This document shows, piece by piece, positions 56,063 through 64,000 of a stretch of DNA of 64,000 bases. Both the position numbers and the translations under genes were made by a program. The stretch spans positions 1,389,772-1,453,771 of the forward strand of contig NZ_WTYS01000001.1 in the NCBI RefSeq assembly GCF_009827545.1, read 5' to 3'. Position 1 is the stretch's first letter, and every line of letters starts with the position of its first letter. This DNA is from Pontixanthobacter gangjinensis. Its GTDB lineage: Bacteria; Pseudomonadota; Alphaproteobacteria; Sphingomonadales; Sphingomonadaceae. Under the pieces are notes generated by a model, which ran no database searches, was not told the origin of the DNA, and saw only the letters and a program-made list of their open reading frames with translations.

Positions 56063-56962
56063 ATGAACATGCTTAGAAAATTGCCACGCTTTGCGCTGGT
56101 CCTCGCCATTCTCCTCGTTCTGTGGTTCGCGGTCGCGATGTTCGGCGCGAAATTCGGTATTATCGACAAGCTGTTTGCTTTCGGCACGATGACAGCCGCC
56201 TGGGGTTCCATGATGGCTATGGGGCTTGCGGTTATCGCGGTGATTGCCCTGCTGGTGGCATTGCTGGTGAAACCGCGTTCGGGTTGGCTGGCTGCCTTGA
56301 TTGCGCTGATTATTCCGCTCGCGGTGCTGGGCGGTTTTAACCAATTGCGCGAACAAGCGGGCTCGGTACCGTTTATCTACGACATCACTACCAACACAGC
56401 AGACGCTCCGATGTATTCGGACGCACTAGTGAAGGCGCGGACTGATAGCGGCGAAAACGTGAATCCTCTGCTGGACTTTAATAGTCCGCTAGGCACCTAT
56501 GAAAAGTGGGCTGAGAATGAGGAACTTGCAGCCAAAACGGCGGCGCAACTGATTTCTGAAGGGTACCCTGACCTCAAGACGCTGATTGTGGCGCAATCGC
56601 CCGATAACGCGCTGAAAGCTGTAAAAGAGGCGATGGAAATGCGCGGATTCGAAAACGTGACCGCCGATGAGAAAGCAGGCACAGTCGAAGGCACTGCGGT
56701 GGTGTTCTGGTATGGTTTCGAGGATGATATCGTCGCTCGTATCCGCCCGGCGGACTCAGGGGCGAGCATTGATTTTAGATCAACCTCGCGGGTTGGCACC
56801 AGTGACCTTGGCGTAAATGCCGAGCGTATCGCTGACCTTAGCGCAGCGGTTAGCGACCGGTTGGCGAGTCAATCACCGGAGATTGAGGTTGCGGTTCCAA
56901 AAGAGGAAGCGGTTGCACCGACACCGACACCGGCACCAGCGACGGAACCGGAATCGGAGTAA
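56063..56962 (+). CDS. DUF1499 membrane protein
   Basis: A 299-residue protein with three hydrophobic segments in the first ~95 residues and a C-terminal DUF1499 domain (TAVVFWYGFEDDIVARIRP, then DFRSTSRVGTSDLGVNAERI). It ends in a Thr/Pro/Glu-rich tail. Function unknown. Confidence 0.88.
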   Translation: MNMLRKLPRFALVLAILLVLWFAVAMFGAKFGIIDKLFAFGTMTAAWGSMMAMGLAVIAVIALLVALLVKPRSGWLAALIALIIPLAVLGGFNQLREQAGSVPFIYDITTNTADAPMYSDALVKARTDSGENVNPLLDFNSPLGTYEKWAENEELAAKTAAQLISEGYPDLKTLIVAQSPDNALKAVKEAMEMRGFENVTADEKAGTVEGTAVVFWYGFEDDIVARIRPADSGASIDFRSTSRVGTSDLGVNAERIADLSAAVSDRLASQSPEIEVAVPKEEAVAPTPTPAPATEPESE

Positions 56963-57010
56963 TAATCAAAGGGCGGACCGGATTACTCGAGCCCGCCCGT
57001 TCTGATTATT
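56961..57010. terminator. Bidirectional terminator spanning two stop codons
   Basis: AATAATCA (56961-56968) pairs with TGATTATT (57003-57010), and GGGCGG (56971-56976) with CCGCCC (56993-56998), with a small asymmetric bulge. The stem overlaps the end of the DUF1499 gene and the stop of the convergent NAD(P)-binding gene. AT-rich flanks allow termination both ways. Confidence 0.65.
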
Positions 57011-57605
57011 CAACCGATTGCATCGCTAGCGTTTTTCCTAGCAAGTCGGGATCATCGACTGCTCGAATAAGGAGCGCCGCAACATCACCGCGAGCGGCTT
57101 CGCCATTGGGGTCGACTTCATCACCAAGAACGTAATGGCGGTCACCATCTTCTTCGGTAAGAGCAACCGGGCGCAGAATTGTGTAATCCAGTCCTGACGA
57201 CTTGAGATGCTGGTCGGCGTCGTGTTTGGCCTGCATGTAATGGGCCAAATCGCTCTCAGGATCGGGATCGCCTGCACCGAAAGAGCTGAGCATCACAAAC
57301 CGATTCACACCGTGCTTTTTTGCATTGTCGACGAGCGCCTTTGCACCATCGCGATCAACCTTGTCGGTCATTTCCTTGCCACTCCCGCCGCCCGAACCAG
57401 CAGCGAAAATAACCGCATCGATATTTTCGCACAAATCATCAGAAATCTTGGTTAGATCGCCCGCTCTGGTTTGTGTTCCGGTCGGTAGACCGGCTGTGTC
57501 GGAGCCTTCGCGAACCATAGCGATTGGATGGTGGCCCTGCTCAGTCATCTGGCTGACAATTCGTAAACCTGTATTGCCGGTCGCTCCGGCGATAAGAATC
57601 TGCAT
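57006..57605 (-). CDS. NAD(P)-binding atypical SDR
   Basis: A 199-residue atypical SDR with the glycine motif GATGNTG at the N-terminus (MQILIAGATGNTGLRIV) and no classical YxxxK. Similar to YwnB/NmrA-like proteins. ATG at 57605 has an AGGAGCG ribosome site; the upstream extension to 57665 is not conserved in style. Confidence 0.9.
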   Translation of the reverse strand: MQILIAGATGNTGLRIVSQMTEQGHHPIAMVREGSDTAGLPTGTQTRAGDLTKISDDLCENIDAVIFAAGSGGGSGKEMTDKVDRDGAKALVDNAKKHGVNRFVMLSSFGAGDPDPESDLAHYMQAKHDADQHLKSSGLDYTILRPVALTEEDGDRHYVLGDEVDPNGEAARGDVAALLIRAVDDPDLLGKTLAMQSVE

Positions 57606-57832
57606 ATTTCGCTCCTGTCGAATAGTGCGGGTTTGGCGCCAATTGACGCATTCACGCAGGTTCAACGGTCGGGTTGCCTAATCGTTTCAGCGGTTCATAA
57701 ACATCAAGAGCGTGGACGGGCTGCGAAGCCTTGCCAAGCAATCCAGTCCAGATTGTGATTGGCTAAAATAATCAGTGCGACACGGGAAACTGGCGCCGAC
57801 CTATAGTCATTGTAATTTTTCGAATGGAAAAA

Positions 57833-57907
57833 TGGCTGGGGCGGCAGGGATCGAACCTGCGAATGCCGCTACCAAAAAGCGGTGCCTTACCACTTGGCGA
57901 CGCCCCA
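57833..57907 (-). tRNA. tRNA-Gln (UUG)
   Basis: The minus strand folds as a complete cloverleaf: acceptor TGGGGCG/CGCCCCA, D arm GCCAAGTGGTAAGGC, anticodon stem CCGCT/AGCGG with loop TTTTGGT (anticodon TTG), and T arm GCAGG-TTCGATC-CCTGC. CCA is encoded at 57833-57835. Confidence 0.97.
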
Positions 57908-58025
57908 GCACCCCGACGTTGTCTTCGGCTGCAATAGCCTGTGACTGTGTCAGGGACGGCTCATATAGCGCGCCAATCAGGGAAGGGAAGGGGGCAATCG
58001 CACTCAATTGCCCCGCTTCGCCAAA

Positions 58026-58880
58026 TTAGACCGCTTTTCCTGCGAAATCATCGGCGGAATGACGGTTGAGCAGCTGTTCGTTTTCCTCGCCCCAGCTTTT
58101 GTTGACCATCCGTGCACGTTTAACAGCCGGGCGTGCCGCGATTTCGTGGGTCCAGCGGGCAACCGATTCATACTCATCAATCGAGAGGAAGGTTTTGGCC
58201 TCATTATAAATCGAGCCGAATACGAAAGGTGCAAGCCAAGGGAAGGTTGCCATATCGGCGATGGTGTAATCGTCCCCGGCAAGGAATTTTGTTTCTTTCA
58301 ACCGATTGTTGGCGACATCGAACAGGCGCTTGGTTTCCATTGCATAGCGGTTGATCGGATATTCGTATTTCTCCGGCGCGTAGGCATAGAAATGCCCGAA
58401 GCCCCCTCCGATAAAGGGCGCGCTGCCGACTTGCCAGAATAGCCAACTAAGTGTTTCAGCGCGAGTGGCAGCATCGGTGGGCAGGAATTTTCCGAATTTT
58501 TCCGCCATATGCATCAATATCGCGCCGCTTTCGAATACACGGATCGGTGCCGCGCCAGAAAAATCAACCATTGCGGGGATTTTTGAGTTCGGATTGATAT
58601 CGACAAAACCACTGGTGAACTGTGTTCCTTCACCGATGTTGATGATCCAGGCATCATATTCAGCGTCCGAATGGCCAGCTTCGAGCAATTCCTCAAAGAT
58701 GATATTGGCCTTCACCCCGTTTGGCGTTGCGAGCGAATACAATTGATGCGGCTGATTTCCCTTAGGCAAATCTTCCTGACGTTGCGCGCCTGCGGTGGGC
58801 CGGTTTATCGCAGCAAATCGTCCGCCGCTCTCGCTGTCATAGGTCCACACTTCGGGCGGGGTGTAGGTTGGATCGGCCAT
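58026..58880 (-). CDS. yghU: Glutathione-dependent disulfide-bond oxidoreductase
   Basis: A 284-residue glutathione-transferase-fold protein of the YghU/Ure2p-like family. The LPKGNQPHQLYSLATPNG segment and the C-terminal GST helices are characteristic. It reduces disulfides with two bound glutathiones in known members. ATG at 58880 (MADPTYTPPEVWTYD) fits the family and avoids overlap with the divergent gene. Confidence 0.93.
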   Translation of the reverse strand: MADPTYTPPEVWTYDSESGGRFAAINRPTAGAQRQEDLPKGNQPHQLYSLATPNGVKANIIFEELLEAGHSDAEYDAWIINIGEGTQFTSGFVDINPNSKIPAMVDFSGAAPIRVFESGAILMHMAEKFGKFLPTDAATRAETLSWLFWQVGSAPFIGGGFGHFYAYAPEKYEYPINRYAMETKRLFDVANNRLKETKFLAGDDYTIADMATFPWLAPFVFGSIYNEAKTFLSIDEYESVARWTHEIAARPAVKRARMVNKSWGEENEQLLNRHSADDFAGKAV

Positions 58881-58969
58881 TGGAAATTCCCTGTTTTGCT
58901 CAATTCGGTATTCGTACGAAATGGCGCGTAGGTTACGGAACCGCAAGCCTTGCGGAAGGTTAGGTCTGC

Positions 58970-59977
58970 ATGCCAACCGAAAAGCTAATCTATGTCGATG
59001 ATAGTTTGCCCGGAATTACGCGTAAGGGCGCGGGTAAAGGCTGGGCCTATTTTGACCCCAAAGGCATGCTGATAAAGGATCGCAATGAGAAAAAACGGCT
59101 GAACGCAGTCGCCCTGCCGCCAGCCTATAGAGATGCCTGGTATTGCCCAGCCCATAATGGTCATATTCTGGCGACAGGATATGACGATAAAGCGCGCAAG
59201 CAATACCGCTATCACCCTGACTTCCGAATGATGAAAGAAGGTGAGAAGTTTGATCGCTGCGGGGCGTTTGGCAAATTGCTGCCGCTGGTGCGTAAACGTG
59301 TCGAGCAGGATTTGTCGCAAGAAGGAATTCGGCGCGACCGTGTGATCGCGAGCATTGTGCGCCTGCTTGATCTTGGTTTTGTGCGGATCGGGAACGAGGG
59401 CTATGCAAAGCGGAACAAGAATTTCGGAGCCACAACATTAAAACAGCGCCATGCCGAGGTTGATGGAGATGCCATTCACCTGACCTATCGTGGTAAGTCG
59501 GGTAAGGACCGCGACATCACGGTAAATGACGAGGCGCTGAGCGAGCTTGTTGAGGAATTGCAGGATTTACCGGGACAGGACCTGTTCCAGTTTGTCGACG
59601 AATTCGGCACTCGGCACCCCATCAGCTCCTCGGATGTGAATGCATATTTGCGCGAGACAATGGGCGAGAACTTTACCGCCAAAAGCTTCCGCACCTGGCA
59701 TGCGAGCGTGCTGGCCTATGCTATGCTTGCATCGACTGATGAGGATCTGGCCATCAAAGATATGCTGGCAGAAGTAAGCGACCGATTGGGCAATACGCCC
59801 GCGGTGGTGCGTAGTAGCTATATTCATCCGGCAGTTATTGAGCTGGTGGGCAGGCAGAGAGAATGGCGCAGTGATTTGGATTTGCCGCGCAAGACAAAAC
59901 ACCAGTCCCGACATGAGCGCGGACTGATTGCATTGCTCGAAGAAGCCCCCAGCGCCGAGGAACTGCTTGCAACCTAG
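58970..59977 (+). CDS. DNA topoisomerase IB
   Basis: A 335-residue poxvirus-like type IB topoisomerase. The RKGAGKGWAYFDPKG start, the TYRGKSGKDRDI segment, KSFRTWHASVLA (catalytic Arg/His) and Tyr284 in RSSYIHP make the active site. It relaxes both supercoil signs without ATP. Confidence 0.95.
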   Translation: MPTEKLIYVDDSLPGITRKGAGKGWAYFDPKGMLIKDRNEKKRLNAVALPPAYRDAWYCPAHNGHILATGYDDKARKQYRYHPDFRMMKEGEKFDRCGAFGKLLPLVRKRVEQDLSQEGIRRDRVIASIVRLLDLGFVRIGNEGYAKRNKNFGATTLKQRHAEVDGDAIHLTYRGKSGKDRDITVNDEALSELVEELQDLPGQDLFQFVDEFGTRHPISSSDVNAYLRETMGENFTAKSFRTWHASVLAYAMLASTDEDLAIKDMLAEVSDRLGNTPAVVRSSYIHPAVIELVGRQREWRSDLDLPRKTKHQSRHERGLIALLEEAPSAEELLAT

Positions 59978-60000
59978 TATCCTTTCAGGATACCGTAGGT
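59972..60000 (+). promoter_or_regulatory. Hairpin over the ribosome site of the HTH-nadE frame
   Basis: GTATCC (59977-59982) pairs with GGATAC, and outer ACCTA pairs with TAGGT with a two-base bulge. It starts within the topoisomerase stop codon and ends 2 nt before the ATG at 60003. Its 3' arm includes TAGGT, the only ribosome-site-like bases. It could end the upstream message, hide the start, or be an operator. Confidence 0.45.
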
Positions 60001-60002
60001 TT

Positions 60003-62309
60003 ATGCATTTGGCAGGACAGAAAATCCGGGATTGGCGCGAGGCCCATCATCCGCCCCTCGGCGCTGATGAGTTCGGCGCGCAATACGGACAGCCAAGGCC
60101 GTGGCCGAGCAGGACAGTCTATGGTTGGGAAGTAAAAGGCAAAATTGCCCGTCCCGCCGTACAGACCCGGCTTACTGAACTGGGTATTTGTCAGCCCGCT
60201 GATTGGCTTACCCCCGCAGAAGAATCCAAGGCATCCGAAGGCGCGACCATGACCAGTGATACGCATCCGTTTTTTAGCGCGCATAATCACGGTTTCGTCC
60301 GCGTTGCGACCAGCACACCGCAGGTCCGCACTGCCGATGTCTCCTTCAACCGTGATGCGGTGCTAACTGAAGCGAGGCGGGCACATGATGCTCGCGTAGA
60401 TCTGGTGGTGTACCCCGAGCTATGCGTCTCCTCCTATGCGATTGACGATCTGCATTTGCAGGGGGCTTTGTTAGATGCAGTAGAGGCGGCGATTGGCGAG
60501 ATCGTTAGAGCTTCGAGAAAACTGTCGCCCGTCATGCTGATCGGGGCACCATTGCGCCGCAATGGCAAAGTTTTCAATTGCGCGCTGACGATTGCAGGCG
60601 GGAAATTGCTAGGCGTGGTGCCCAAGAGCTTCCTGCCAAATTACCGCGAATATTACGAGAAGCGCTGGTTTGCGCACGGTCGCTCGGTTCAAGGGCAAGA
60701 GATTGCGGTTGCAGGCCAGACAGTTCCATTCGGAACTGATCTGATCTTCGCCGCGTCGAACTTACCCGGTTTCAAAGTTTTTATCGAGATTTGCGAGGAT
60801 TACTGGAGCCCCAATCCTCCATCAACATTGGGCGCGCTGGCGGGGGCAACTATTCTCGCTAATCTGTCAGCCTCGAACGTTACTATCGGTAAATCAGATG
60901 AGCGGCACATGCTCGCCCGCGCGCAGTCCAGCCGCGCAATTGCTGCCTATGCCTATTCGGCGAGTGGTCACGGCGAAAGCACCACCGATTTGGCGTGGGA
61001 CGGGCAGGGGATGATATACGAGCTGGGCGATCTGATTGCCGAAAGTGAGCGCTTCAGCCTTAATGCCGAACTCAGCATTGCCGATATAGACTGCGAACGC
61101 ATCTTATCCGAACGGATGCGAAACCAGACTTTTAACGATGCGGCAGAGGCAGCGGATTGCCCTGAGAATTGGTTCCGTACAATCACTTTCGAGCACAGGA
61201 CAGGGGGCGGCGAAATTGGTCTGCAGCGCCCGATCCGCCGCTTCCCTTTCGTGCCGGCGCGCGCGCACAAGCTGGATGAGGATTGCTACGAAGCGTTCAA
61301 TATCCAGGTCGATGGGCTGATGCGCCGCCTGACCGCGACCAAGGCCAAAAGCATGGTCATAGGTATTTCGGGCGGGCTCGACAGCACCCATGCCTTGCTT
61401 GTGGCGGCCAAGACCTGCGACCGGCTTGGCCTGCCGCGTACCTTCATTCGCGGCTATACGATGCCCGGTTTCGGGACCTCCGATCACACCAAGAGCAACG
61501 CCTGGAAGCTGATGGAGGCGATGGGCATCACGGCGGAGGAAATCGACATTGTACCCGCCGCAAACCGGATGCTGGAAGATATCGGACACGCCTTTGCCAA
61601 CGGTGAGCCACTGCACGATGTCACGTTCGAAAATGTGCAGGCGGGGCTGAGGACCGATTATCTGTTCCGCCTGTCGGGCCAACATAATGGCTTTGTAATT
61701 GGCACCGGCGATCTGTCTGAATTGGCACTCGGTTGGTGTACGTATGGTGTGGGCGATCAAATGAGCCACTACGGCGTCAATGCAGGCGTGCCCAAAACTC
61801 TGATCCAATATCTGATCCGCTGGACCACGCAAACGGCACAATTCGATTCGGCGACCGACGAAATCCTGCTGTCGATCCTGAACACCGAAATCAGCCCCGA
61901 GCTGGTGCCTGCGGATGCTGATGGAGCGATGCAGAGCACCGAAAGCAAGATCGGGCCGTACGAACTCAACGACTTTTTCCTTCACCACATTATCCGGTGG
62001 GGTCAGAAGCCGAGCAAGGTCGCGTTTCTCGCGTACCATGCGTGGAAAGACGCTGGGTGCGGCCAGTGGCCTGCCGATTTTCCCGAAGCTAAGAAAAACG
62101 AATATGATCTGGCCACCATCCGCATGTGGCTCGAGAAATTCCTATGGCGCTTCTTCCAGTTCAGCCAGTTTAAACGCAGCGCATTACCCAATGGACCAAA
62201 GGTTTCGGCAGGCGGGGCGCTGAGCCCGCGCGGCGATTGGCGCGCACCAAGCGATGCAGTGGCGGATGTGTGGTTGGAGGAACTGAATAACGGATTGCCG
62301 CCTGTCTAG
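60003..62309 (+). CDS. nadE: NAD(+) synthase, glutamine-dependent, with N-terminal HTH-like domain
   Basis: A continuous 768-residue frame. Residues ~1-75 form an XRE-like region (LAGQKIRDWREAHHPPLG, then SRTVYGWEVKGKIARPAVQTRL). From residue 83 (ATG at 60249) it is a standard 686-residue NAD synthetase. The nitrilase triad is Glu139, Lys208, Cys264, and the P-loop ISGGLDST has Ser456. It makes NAD from deamido-NAD with glutamine nitrogen. The inner ATG has its own GAAGG ribosome site, so NadE may also be made alone. No stop separates the two parts. Confidence 0.9.
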   Translation: MHLAGQKIRDWREAHHPPLGADEFGAQYGQPRPWPSRTVYGWEVKGKIARPAVQTRLTELGICQPADWLTPAEESKASEGATMTSDTHPFFSAHNHGFVRVATSTPQVRTADVSFNRDAVLTEARRAHDARVDLVVYPELCVSSYAIDDLHLQGALLDAVEAAIGEIVRASRKLSPVMLIGAPLRRNGKVFNCALTIAGGKLLGVVPKSFLPNYREYYEKRWFAHGRSVQGQEIAVAGQTVPFGTDLIFAASNLPGFKVFIEICEDYWSPNPPSTLGALAGATILANLSASNVTIGKSDERHMLARAQSSRAIAAYAYSASGHGESTTDLAWDGQGMIYELGDLIAESERFSLNAELSIADIDCERILSERMRNQTFNDAAEAADCPENWFRTITFEHRTGGGEIGLQRPIRRFPFVPARAHKLDEDCYEAFNIQVDGLMRRLTATKAKSMVIGISGGLDSTHALLVAAKTCDRLGLPRTFIRGYTMPGFGTSDHTKSNAWKLMEAMGITAEEIDIVPAANRMLEDIGHAFANGEPLHDVTFENVQAGLRTDYLFRLSGQHNGFVIGTGDLSELALGWCTYGVGDQMSHYGVNAGVPKTLIQYLIRWTTQTAQFDSATDEILLSILNTEISPELVPADADGAMQSTESKIGPYELNDFFLHHIIRWGQKPSKVAFLAYHAWKDAGCGQWPADFPEAKKNEYDLATIRMWLEKFLWRFFQFSQFKRSALPNGPKVSAGGALSPRGDWRAPSDAVADVWLEELNNGLPPV
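60237..60251 (+). promoter_or_regulatory. Internal ribosome site and start for the NadE core
   Basis: GAAGG (60237-60241) lies 7 nt before the in-frame ATG (60249-60251). The following MTSDTHPFFSAHNHGFVRV is the usual NadE N-terminus, so this is a credible second start. Confidence 0.5.
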
Positions 62310-62339
62310 GGCGCTCGCTGAAGTGCTGGCTTAGCGCTG

Positions 62340-62372
62340 TCGGAATAGTCCGAAATTGTCGGATACGTCCAA
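62340..62372 (+). promoter_or_regulatory. Tandem operator-like palindromes before MFS gene
   Basis: TCGGAATAGTCCGA (62340-62353) is a perfect TCGGA-N4-TCCGA palindrome. A second, TCGGATACGTCCAA (62359-62372), repeats it with one mismatch. They start 19 nt apart, ~90 nt before the transporter ATG. No regulator gene is adjacent. Confidence 0.5.
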
Positions 62373-62458
62373 TAGACAGGCATCGATTGGCCTTATGATC
62401 GTAAAAGTGGTCGCTCACACACGCCCTGTCTCGAAAGGCCGGGGTCTAGGGGGCATCA

Positions 62459-63802
62459 ATGAGCGGCACAGCCACTGGTACACGTTTGATCCTTGAACGC
62501 AGCAGTTCTCTCAGGCTTTTTACCCTCTTCATCCTTTATGTCGGGCAAGGCATGCCAATCGGGCTGTTCTGGTTCGCGATACCCGCATGGATGGCGGTTA
62601 ATGGCGCGTCTGCTGCAGATGTAGGATCTGTTGCCGCGCTGACCGCGCTCCCGTGGTCATTAAAACTGGTCAATGGCTTCATTATGGATCGGTATACTTA
62701 TCTGGCGATGGGGCGCCGGCGGATCTGGATTCTGGGCGCACAGACAGTGATGATCGGTAGCCTGGTGGTGGCAGCGTTGATCAATCCATCAGTGACCGAT
62801 GTAGCGGTTCTGGGCGCGATCGGCTTTACTGTGAATATGGCCACCACATTTCAGGATGTCGCGGTCGATGGTCTTGCGGTTGATATCATGAGCGAAGACG
62901 AGCGCGCTCGCGGTAGCGGGATGATGTTTGGCGGGCAATCCATTGGTATCGCCATTGCGACCGCTATTTGCGGCTTTGTGATTGAAGATTACGGTGCGCC
63001 CGCCGCGTTTTTGATCGTCGCTATGATCATATTGGTGCTGTGCGCTTACATCGCCGCTTTTCGCGAACGTGAAGGAGAACGCGCTATGCCCTGGAGCGAA
63101 GGCACCGCGCACCCACGCAATCTGGAAATCCAGATTGAAGCTTGGTGGCCGTTGCTCAAATCTACGGTGCTCTCAATGGGTAAGCTTGTAAGCCTGCTTT
63201 GGCTTCCTGTCCTGTTTGGCCGGGGGATTTTATACGGTGGCTTAACCGGTGCAACTCCGCTGATTGGCGCCAATTATGGAGGCTGGGACACATCTGAAAT
63301 TGCCTCTTTGACGGCAACTGCCGGATTGGTTGCAGGCGTGCTTTGTATGACCCTCGGGGGCTGGCTGGGCGACCGGTTCGGGGCCAAGCGGATCAGCATT
63401 ATGTGGTGCATCTTCCAGCTAGTGATGATCACCTGTATGTATTTGGGCCAGCCCTATTGGGACAACCCGTTGCTATTCATTGCATTCGTCTATTTGTGGA
63501 TTTCGCTCGATCTGCTGCTAACCGTTTCGGCGCTGCCGATTTCCATGCGGCTGTGCGATGCCAAGGTCGCCGCGACGCAGTTCACCATTTATATGGCAGT
63601 AAGCAATTTCGGCATTTCGTTCGGCGCTTTCATGCTGGGCAAGACCGACGAACTGGGAGGCCTGCAGTCGATCTTCCTCATCGTAGGTGCAGGGATTGCG
63701 GTAGCGCTGGCTTTGTTACTGTTCGTCAAATATCCGCGTCGTCCTGAATTTTTCGGAATTCAGAACCGTCCCGAGGTTCTGTCCGCCCAACGTCCGGCAT
63801 GA
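62459..63802 (+). CDS. AmpG-like MFS transporter
   Basis: A 447-residue permease with about 12 membrane helices. GFTVNMATTFQDVAVDGLAVDIMSEDERARGSG resembles the AmpG/BT1-type loop. AmpG homologues import muropeptides, but this branch is broad and the substrate is uncertain. It follows a perfect tandem palindrome region and precedes a strong terminator. Confidence 0.88.
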   Translation: MSGTATGTRLILERSSSLRLFTLFILYVGQGMPIGLFWFAIPAWMAVNGASAADVGSVAALTALPWSLKLVNGFIMDRYTYLAMGRRRIWILGAQTVMIGSLVVAALINPSVTDVAVLGAIGFTVNMATTFQDVAVDGLAVDIMSEDERARGSGMMFGGQSIGIAIATAICGFVIEDYGAPAAFLIVAMIILVLCAYIAAFREREGERAMPWSEGTAHPRNLEIQIEAWWPLLKSTVLSMGKLVSLLWLPVLFGRGILYGGLTGATPLIGANYGGWDTSEIASLTATAGLVAGVLCMTLGGWLGDRFGAKRISIMWCIFQLVMITCMYLGQPYWDNPLLFIAFVYLWISLDLLLTVSALPISMRLCDAKVAATQFTIYMAVSNFGISFGAFMLGKTDELGGLQSIFLIVGAGIAVALALLLFVKYPRRPEFFGIQNRPEVLSAQRPA

Positions 63803-63807
63803 GCCAG

Positions 63808-63840
63808 AAGCCGGAGCGCCCGCGTGGAGCGCTCCGGCTT
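63808..63840. terminator. Perfect 12-bp hairpin terminator
   Basis: AAGCCGGAGCGC (63808-63819) pairs perfectly with GCGCTCCGGCTT (63829-63840) around a 9-nt loop. Situated between the convergent MFS and azoreductase genes, with AT-rich flanks. Confidence 0.85.
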
Positions 63841-63871
63841 ATTAAGTCTGTAATTTAGGTGAAGGCAGGCA

Positions 63872-64000
63872 TTAGCCGGCCAGTTTTTCTATCTTGTCAT
63901 GCGCTGCCGCGATTTTCTCGTCGCCGTCTTTGCCCATGATGCCATCTGCGGCGACTACTTCGACATCAGTGATGCCGAGGAAACCGAGGAAGAATTTCAG
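63872..64000 (-). CDS. FMN-dependent NADH-azoreductase, C-terminal fragment
   Basis: The last 42 residues of a flavodoxin-like azoreductase are present; the gene runs off the right edge. LKFFLGFLGITDVEVVAADG is the typical C-terminal segment of the AzoR family. It reduces quinones and azo compounds with NADH. The evidence is short, but the segment is characteristic. Confidence 0.8.
   Translation of the reverse strand: MKFFLGFLGITDVEVVAADGIMGKDGDEKIAAAHDKIEKLAG

Noticed and set aside
61104-62039. 311-residue frame opposite nadE
   Set aside because: Overlaps the NAD synthetase domain with intact motifs on the plus strand; no independent evidence.

Overview
The window reads as a chromosomal segment of an alphaproteobacterium, most likely order Sphingomonadales and probably family Erythrobacteraceae. 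The support is a moderately high GC, MucR-type regulation, the rpmF-plsX-fabH-ihfA-merR cluster, the smc / DsbA-like / DUF721 / mutY order, the nifU-tsaB-rimI-mucR-fur-miaB-phoH-ybeY-corC order, and protein style. The family assignment is inference. I see no rRNA, CRISPR array, insertion sequence or prophage. One tRNA, tRNA-Gln(UUG), is present. Most of the window is core housekeeping sequence with short intergenic gaps, and most genes form compact strings with 1-4 nt overlaps.

Layout. (1) 1-7.5 kb: 3' part of a giant glycine-rich, beta-strand-repeat surface protein with a run of ~140-residue tandem repeats. (2) 7.5-14.6 kb: cysS, a tandem pair of paralogous 2OG-Fe(II) oxygenases, an acetolactate-synthase-like ThDP enzyme with an aldehyde dehydrogenase (palindromic spacers between them), and two small unknown genes. 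(3) 14.6-19.9 kb: a LexA/CI-like S24 regulator, a metallo-beta-lactamase-fold hydrolase, a MAPEG protein, then rpmF-plsX-fabH-ihfA-merR. (4) 19.9-30.6 kb: smc, two DsbA-like thiol proteins, DUF721, mutY, a Tat-exported serine hydrolase, nudC, a FrnE-like oxidoreductase and an SDR. (5) 30.8-33 kb: an orphan Flp-type pilin directly followed by a CHASE2-GGDEF diguanylate cyclase. (6) 33-38 kb: DUF1489, mgtE, cyclophilin, a lipase-like lipoprotein, a LysR regulator. (7) 37.3-47.4 kb, almost all minus strand: nifU, a RutE-like nitroreductase, tsaB, rimI, mucR, fur, an acyltransferase, miaB, phoH, an APC permease, ybeY and corC. (8) 47.4-57.6 kb: an M16 peptidase, class II DAHP synthase, an ergothioneine operon (egtB-egtD-flavoprotein), a membrane aspartic protease, DUF1499 and an NAD(P)-binding protein. 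(9) 57.8-64 kb: tRNA-Gln, yghU, topoisomerase IB, an HTH domain in frame with NAD synthetase, an AmpG-like MFS transporter and the 3' end of an azoreductase gene.

Themes: phospholipid and fatty-acid initiation (plsX, fabH, acyltransferase), RNA modification and maturation (miaB, tsaB, ybeY, rimI), thiol and redox protection (EgtB/D, DsbA-like, YghU, NudC, NadE), and c-di-GMP/surface functions (giant adhesin, Flp pilin, GGDEF). No clear new defence or mobile system was found. The items most worth a second look are the HTH-NadE in-frame fusion with a hairpin over its ribosome site, the pilin-cyclase pair, the permease inserted between phoH and ybeY, the equal-length twin oxygenases, and several palindromic leader elements.
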